Source of the DNA: Prosapia bicincta
Taxonomy: Eukaryota > Arthropoda > Insecta > Hemiptera > Cercopidae
Reading direction: 5' to 3'
Length of the DNA: 64,000 nucleotides
NCBI GenBank assembly: GCA_036971475.1
Contig: JBAIZL010000006.1
Span: forward strand, 63,075,898-63,139,897
Shown: one piece after another, positions 60,163 to 64,000 of the stretch
Layout: each line of letters starts with the position of its first letter
Position numbering within the stretch: the first letter of the stretch is position 1
Notes under the pieces: model-generated
What the model saw: the letters and a program-made list of their open reading frames with translations, nothing else
What the model was told of the DNA's origin: nothing
Database searches by the model: none
Program-made: the position numbers and the translations under genes

Positions 60163-60170
<8 letters not shown>

Positions 60171-60220
<50 letters not shown>
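60171..60220. repeat. (TA)n microsatellite
   Basis: About 25 TA repeats. Confidence 0.95.
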
Positions 60221-60222
<2 letters not shown>

Positions 60223-60224
60223 AA

Positions 60225-61540
60225 AGCTATTAAATTGATTATAGAGGCCAGCCGCTTCGAGAGATGTTACCATTGTCCACTCAGATCATCAATGATATCT
60301 TGGTCGTTGTAATTGGGCGGGGTGGTATGTTACGGTCAGTTACAATTTGAGTTGACAATAAGACACATCGTCCTTAATAATCAAAACAGTAAGTGTTGCT
60401 ATATTCAAGTGTAAAAATACAATACATGTTCAAATGTTTTCGGTTAAAAACTAGTAGCTCAAGTGAAGATGGAATCAAATCATTTATACAAATAATAATT
60501 TTGTAATGAAGAGCAATTTTTATTTTATTTATAGGCGAGCTAAGGCAAACAATGTGTAGAACACAACATTATGAAACATGGATACAAATTATTAAAAATC
60601 TTAAAGATCACAGTAAACTAAAACTAAACACTGAAAATGCAGAATTATAGCAATTAATGTGAATAAGAAAAAAACAAATAATTATTTTTTGATAAATTAA
60701 TTTATCAAACATCAGTATGAAACCAAAGCTTACAGGCCTACATCTAGCAGAGTTCGTTAAAGCGCCTTTTTCGCTTTAATGCTTTTTATAGGCCCTTTGA
60801 AATATAATAAACTTTGACTGCAATAAATGTTAAATACATTCGTTGGACAATAATTAAACCAACAAATTTGTCGTGATAAATCTATTGTGAGGTGTTATTA
60901 ACTTAATGTATCAAAAAAAGTTGCCCCATAAGTTTGTTGGTTCAACATTTGACTAATTTCCAAACATTCCGTAGAAGTTGAGTAAAATGAGCGAGGTTTC
61001 GATACAATTTGTACAAACATTTATCTTAAAACTTATTTATAATGTTCAGTTCGGTTACTCGGCATTTCAAACAGCTAGATTGAAGTTTGACGTATACAGA
61101 AGTTGTAAGCTCATCGTGTATTTACTATCGAGAAATATCGTCCTATTGTGTCAACAAGTTGTTATTTTAAAAAGGTATTCAAAGTAAATAACTCTTTCAA
61201 AAAAGAGTGCTTAATTTAAGAAACTACTTAATAATTTTGCTTTGGCAACATAATTTAAAGCTTTACAACTATTGAAACTTTAAATGCGGAAAGTTTTTGA
61301 CGTGTATGACACGTGCCCTGCATAAAGCCATGAACTATTTACATTTCTCTTTACTATTTTACAAAAGAAATATTGTAACAAGTTAGTTGTAAACATGCGA
61401 CTTGTTTGTTACACAATATTATTTAATATTTCCACTCACACGTTTCACCTCATACTAACAAACGTCAACCTTTCAAACATAATAACAATGTAGCTAATGA
61501 ATTGTTAGAAACAAAAGAAAAGACCTAAATGACCGTGGTG
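60225..61540. other. No confident gene
   Basis: A 69-codon plus frame at 60978 starts at an ATG but shows no domain or splice context. Confidence 0.45.
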
Positions 61541-61544
61541 ATAT

Positions 61545-61937
61545 GGTGAGGGCATCCGTGCGAGTTTGGTGATCGGCTGAGGGTATCCGTGAGAGCGTGA
61601 TGATTGGCTGAGGGTATCCCTGAGTGCAAGGTAAACATATGAGGGTATCCGTAAGCGTATAAATCAGCTGAGAGTTACCTTAGGGTATCCGTGAGAGCGC
61701 GGTGATCGTCTAAGGGTATCAGCGAGAAGGTAGGAATCGGTTGAGGGTTTCTTGAGGATATCCGTGAGAACGTGGCGATTGGCTTAAGGTATGCTGAGGA
61801 GGTCGTGAAGTTGTGGTGATCAAGGATTGTTGATGATGTCAGTGAGAGCGTGATGTCAGTTGAGGGTATTCTTCGGAATGTGTGATCAGCTGAGGGTTTG
61901 GCGACAATATGCGTGAGAGAGTGATGATCGGCTGAGT
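61545..61937. repeat. Degenerate ~36-bp tandem repeat, ~10 copies
   Basis: Units of the type GGCTGAGGGTATCCGTGAGA, GCGTGGTGATC recur with irregular spacing and many changes. The 101-codon minus frame here is a by-product. Confidence 0.85.
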
Positions 61938-62000
61938 GTGGTTTATTATTAATAAATAATACACAAAATCCTCTAATCACTGCAGTAGGTTGTCAAGACT

Positions 62001-62034
62001 CTGAGAATGGTTACTTGATAACCGAAATGTACCT
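62001..62034 (+). ncRNA. Decayed hammerhead-like motif with intact stem II
   Basis: CTGAGAA, extra T, perfect stem GGTTA/TAACC (62009-62013/62019-62023), GAAA (62024-62027), TGTACC. No credible stem I. Confidence 0.28.
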
Positions 62035-62039
62035 GGTAA

Positions 62040-63230
62040 ACTAAAAGACTAGAATATAAATATTTCTGGTTAGAGATTTTTGTGTATTATTTATCAATAA
62101 GTATTTTCTATACGTTGTGGTATATGTTACTAAAGTTTTAAGCTAAATGTTATGGTAAAATATTTTCTAAGCTGTGAAAAGTGATTTAAAATATCAGAAA
62201 CTGTAGTTAATAGTTAAAATGATTAATAGTACAAACGTAGCCCATATTTACCAACCCATTCGCAACTGTTAAAGCAATGACTTCATAGGGAAAAAAACCA
62301 CTATATTATATTACATTACAATACAATATAGCTATAAAGCATTGAACAAGGAAGCAGTGCCTTACATTATTCGTGAACTGCTTACCTTATTCATTAGTAA
62401 AGGATATTAGTGTTTTAATATCAAATTTATCCTAACCCTTTCTAGCTATGTTTTAATGTGTTGTAAACTAGTGGTATATTTTACAAGAACTTTTCATTTT
62501 ACTAGCTTCATGGTGGATGTGAGGCTGGAGCAAAGTTTTATTATTTTTCCATGTTTCTGAGGTCTTTCTATATCGCCATGTATAATTTCTTTTGCAATGA
62601 TATTCGTCTTGCCAATAAGTACCTGTAGCAATTCTTTCATATTCAACCCTCAAATTTTTCAATTTTACACAATATGGAAACTTTACACAATATGGAAACA
62701 AATAACCAAAACAAAAATGTTCGTCCTATTGAATAACGATTCAAACATTTAGTAAGAACGAAATCTAGTTTAAAGAATTATTTTTTTTCAAATTATCTAA
62801 GATTTTGAAATTAGGAAGTAAATGATAGTAAATGTATATATACTTATGTGAATCAGGTTATTCAACTATTGCAAAACTCCCTTCTTCAGCTCTCCGAATG
62901 CTAATCGTAAACCTAATACGCAGGGGATCCATCTAATCTGCCGCCCAAGACATGGGAACGCTTTTTAGTCCTGATGTTTGCCTTTGTCAACCAGACTTAG
63001 ACCCGAATCAGTTTCTCTTGTGACTATTCCTTATCTTATCCTTGCCTTTATGATAAATAATTCATACACAAGATCCTCGATGGAAATATCGTAGAATAAC
63101 TAAATTTACCTCTTAGTAAATTCTGTTTACAATTTTGTTTTCAAAAACCTACCTACAGAAACTTCTTGTTGTACATTCAAGGAGGTTTGATCACTGTCAG
63201 TTAGTTATAAAAATTATGTATATATATATA
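62040..63230. other. No gene seen
   Basis: AT-rich; a 77-codon minus frame at 62468 contains a duplicated ACACAATATGGAAAC segment and is not convincing. Confidence 0.45.
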
Positions 63231-63299
63231 TTATAACATAAAGTACGAGGCTTTAGATTGAATTAAGCTAGTTGCGAAATAAATCATCTATAATATTTT

Positions 63300-63850
63300 A
63301 GCAAAGAAATACAAATAGTTTTCTGGTGCTGGTAAAGCAGGTACCCAAGGCAGGTCATTATTCTTTCCAGGAAGTTTATAAGGGGAGTCCGGCAAATAGA
63401 CAAAGGTCCAAGTCTTGTGGAAATTCCAGCGGCCGATATAGCCTGGGGAATTTTAACCATGTACCGTTAGGTTTAGAAAATTAAGAACTAAGGGAGTTGA
63501 AAGAGAGTCTCGGAGCAAGGCAGGCAGGTTGGTGGGGACAAGGACGAAAGTGTAAAGGGAGAATTTTGTTAATTTAAATAGAGATTTTATAAGTAAATTT
63601 TAGTAGAGTGCGAAGTAAAAGTTTTTTTATATAAAGTAAGTTTTTTGTGTCAAGTGTTAGCACGAAAGTGAACAAGCCAAGATTCCAGGGACTCGTCTGA
63701 ACTATAAGTATATTTAAATTATTAGTATAGCCAACAGACGTCTATCTTCTAGTTTAACTCAATTTTTAAATTCATCAAAATTTATAAATATAATTCTACT
63801 CACCATTTCAAATTTAAAGCAAAGTTCCCATAATAGCGACCCCGAGAGCA
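63300..63850 (+). mobile_element. Possible LTR and primer-binding site of a retrotransposon (weak)
   Basis: A GC-richer block (63320-63560) is followed by a TATATAAAG box (63629), then AT-rich sequence, then ATAATAGCGACCCCGAG (63829-63845). The last resembles the TGGCGACC primer-binding sites after Gypsy-type LTRs, with one mismatch. No gag or pol is visible before the window ends. Confidence 0.18.
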
Positions 63851-64000
63851 AGAATATAATTTTACTAATGTTTTTTTGTTATTCTAATTGAATCTAAAGC
63901 CTCAGAAGTCAACCCTTATTATTGTAGTTTAGTTAAGACATCCAGCCTGTCACTGCACTATATTAATATAAATTAGGAATAATGTGTAGAATTAATTGTA

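Overview
This is AT-rich eukaryotic nuclear DNA, almost certainly from an arthropod with a large, repeat-rich genome. An insect is likely and a hemipteran is plausible, but I cannot prove either. Evidence: two exons that join in phase as the start of an unconventional myosin across a ~49.6 kb gap, I- and Jockey-type LINEs, many microsatellites and satellites, and no bacterial gene organisation.

Host genes. On the minus strand, 53424-53786 looks like a first coding exon and 3743-3853 like the next exon, carrying a myosin N-terminal segment (class XV / insect Myo10A-like is my best guess). Both join in phase 0, so most of the window would be one giant intron. On the plus strand inside that intron, 17080-17170 has a strong Kozak start and a near-consensus splice donor. 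It may join 29193-29371 as a small nested gene (speculative).

Mobile elements. A full-length but dead I-type LINE lies at 34733-40703 (minus) between 12-bp target-site duplications. A 5'-truncated LINE end (11014-11671, plus) is inserted in a 36-bp minisatellite with a 14-bp duplication. A decayed Jockey-type LINE lies at 13297-15495 (minus), and its reverse-transcriptase motif A is tandemly expanded in 16-codon units. A short LINE 3' end lies at 5753-5796. Two unclassified interspersed families recur at least seven and three times. Several foldback elements are present.

Tandem arrays: 41-bp (1216), 22-bp (6337), 36-bp (10045), 48-bp (14154), 107/108-bp with a hairpin (18119), 80-bp (20470), 70-bp with block duplications (30350), 11-bp (41405), ~36-bp degenerate (61545), plus long CA, TA, TG/CG and AG/ACAG microsatellites.

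Most interesting signal: a scattered family of short palindromic elements with hammerhead-ribozyme-like folds (CTGANGA core, hairpin, GAAA, mini helix III, cleavage triplet, closing stem I). The best copies are on the minus strand at 48741-48800 and the plus strand at 23031-23075. Stem sequences differ between copies yet still pair. Related copies sit inside (TA)n tracts or inside other repeats, which suggests small mobile elements akin to retrozymes or Penelope-like element fragments.
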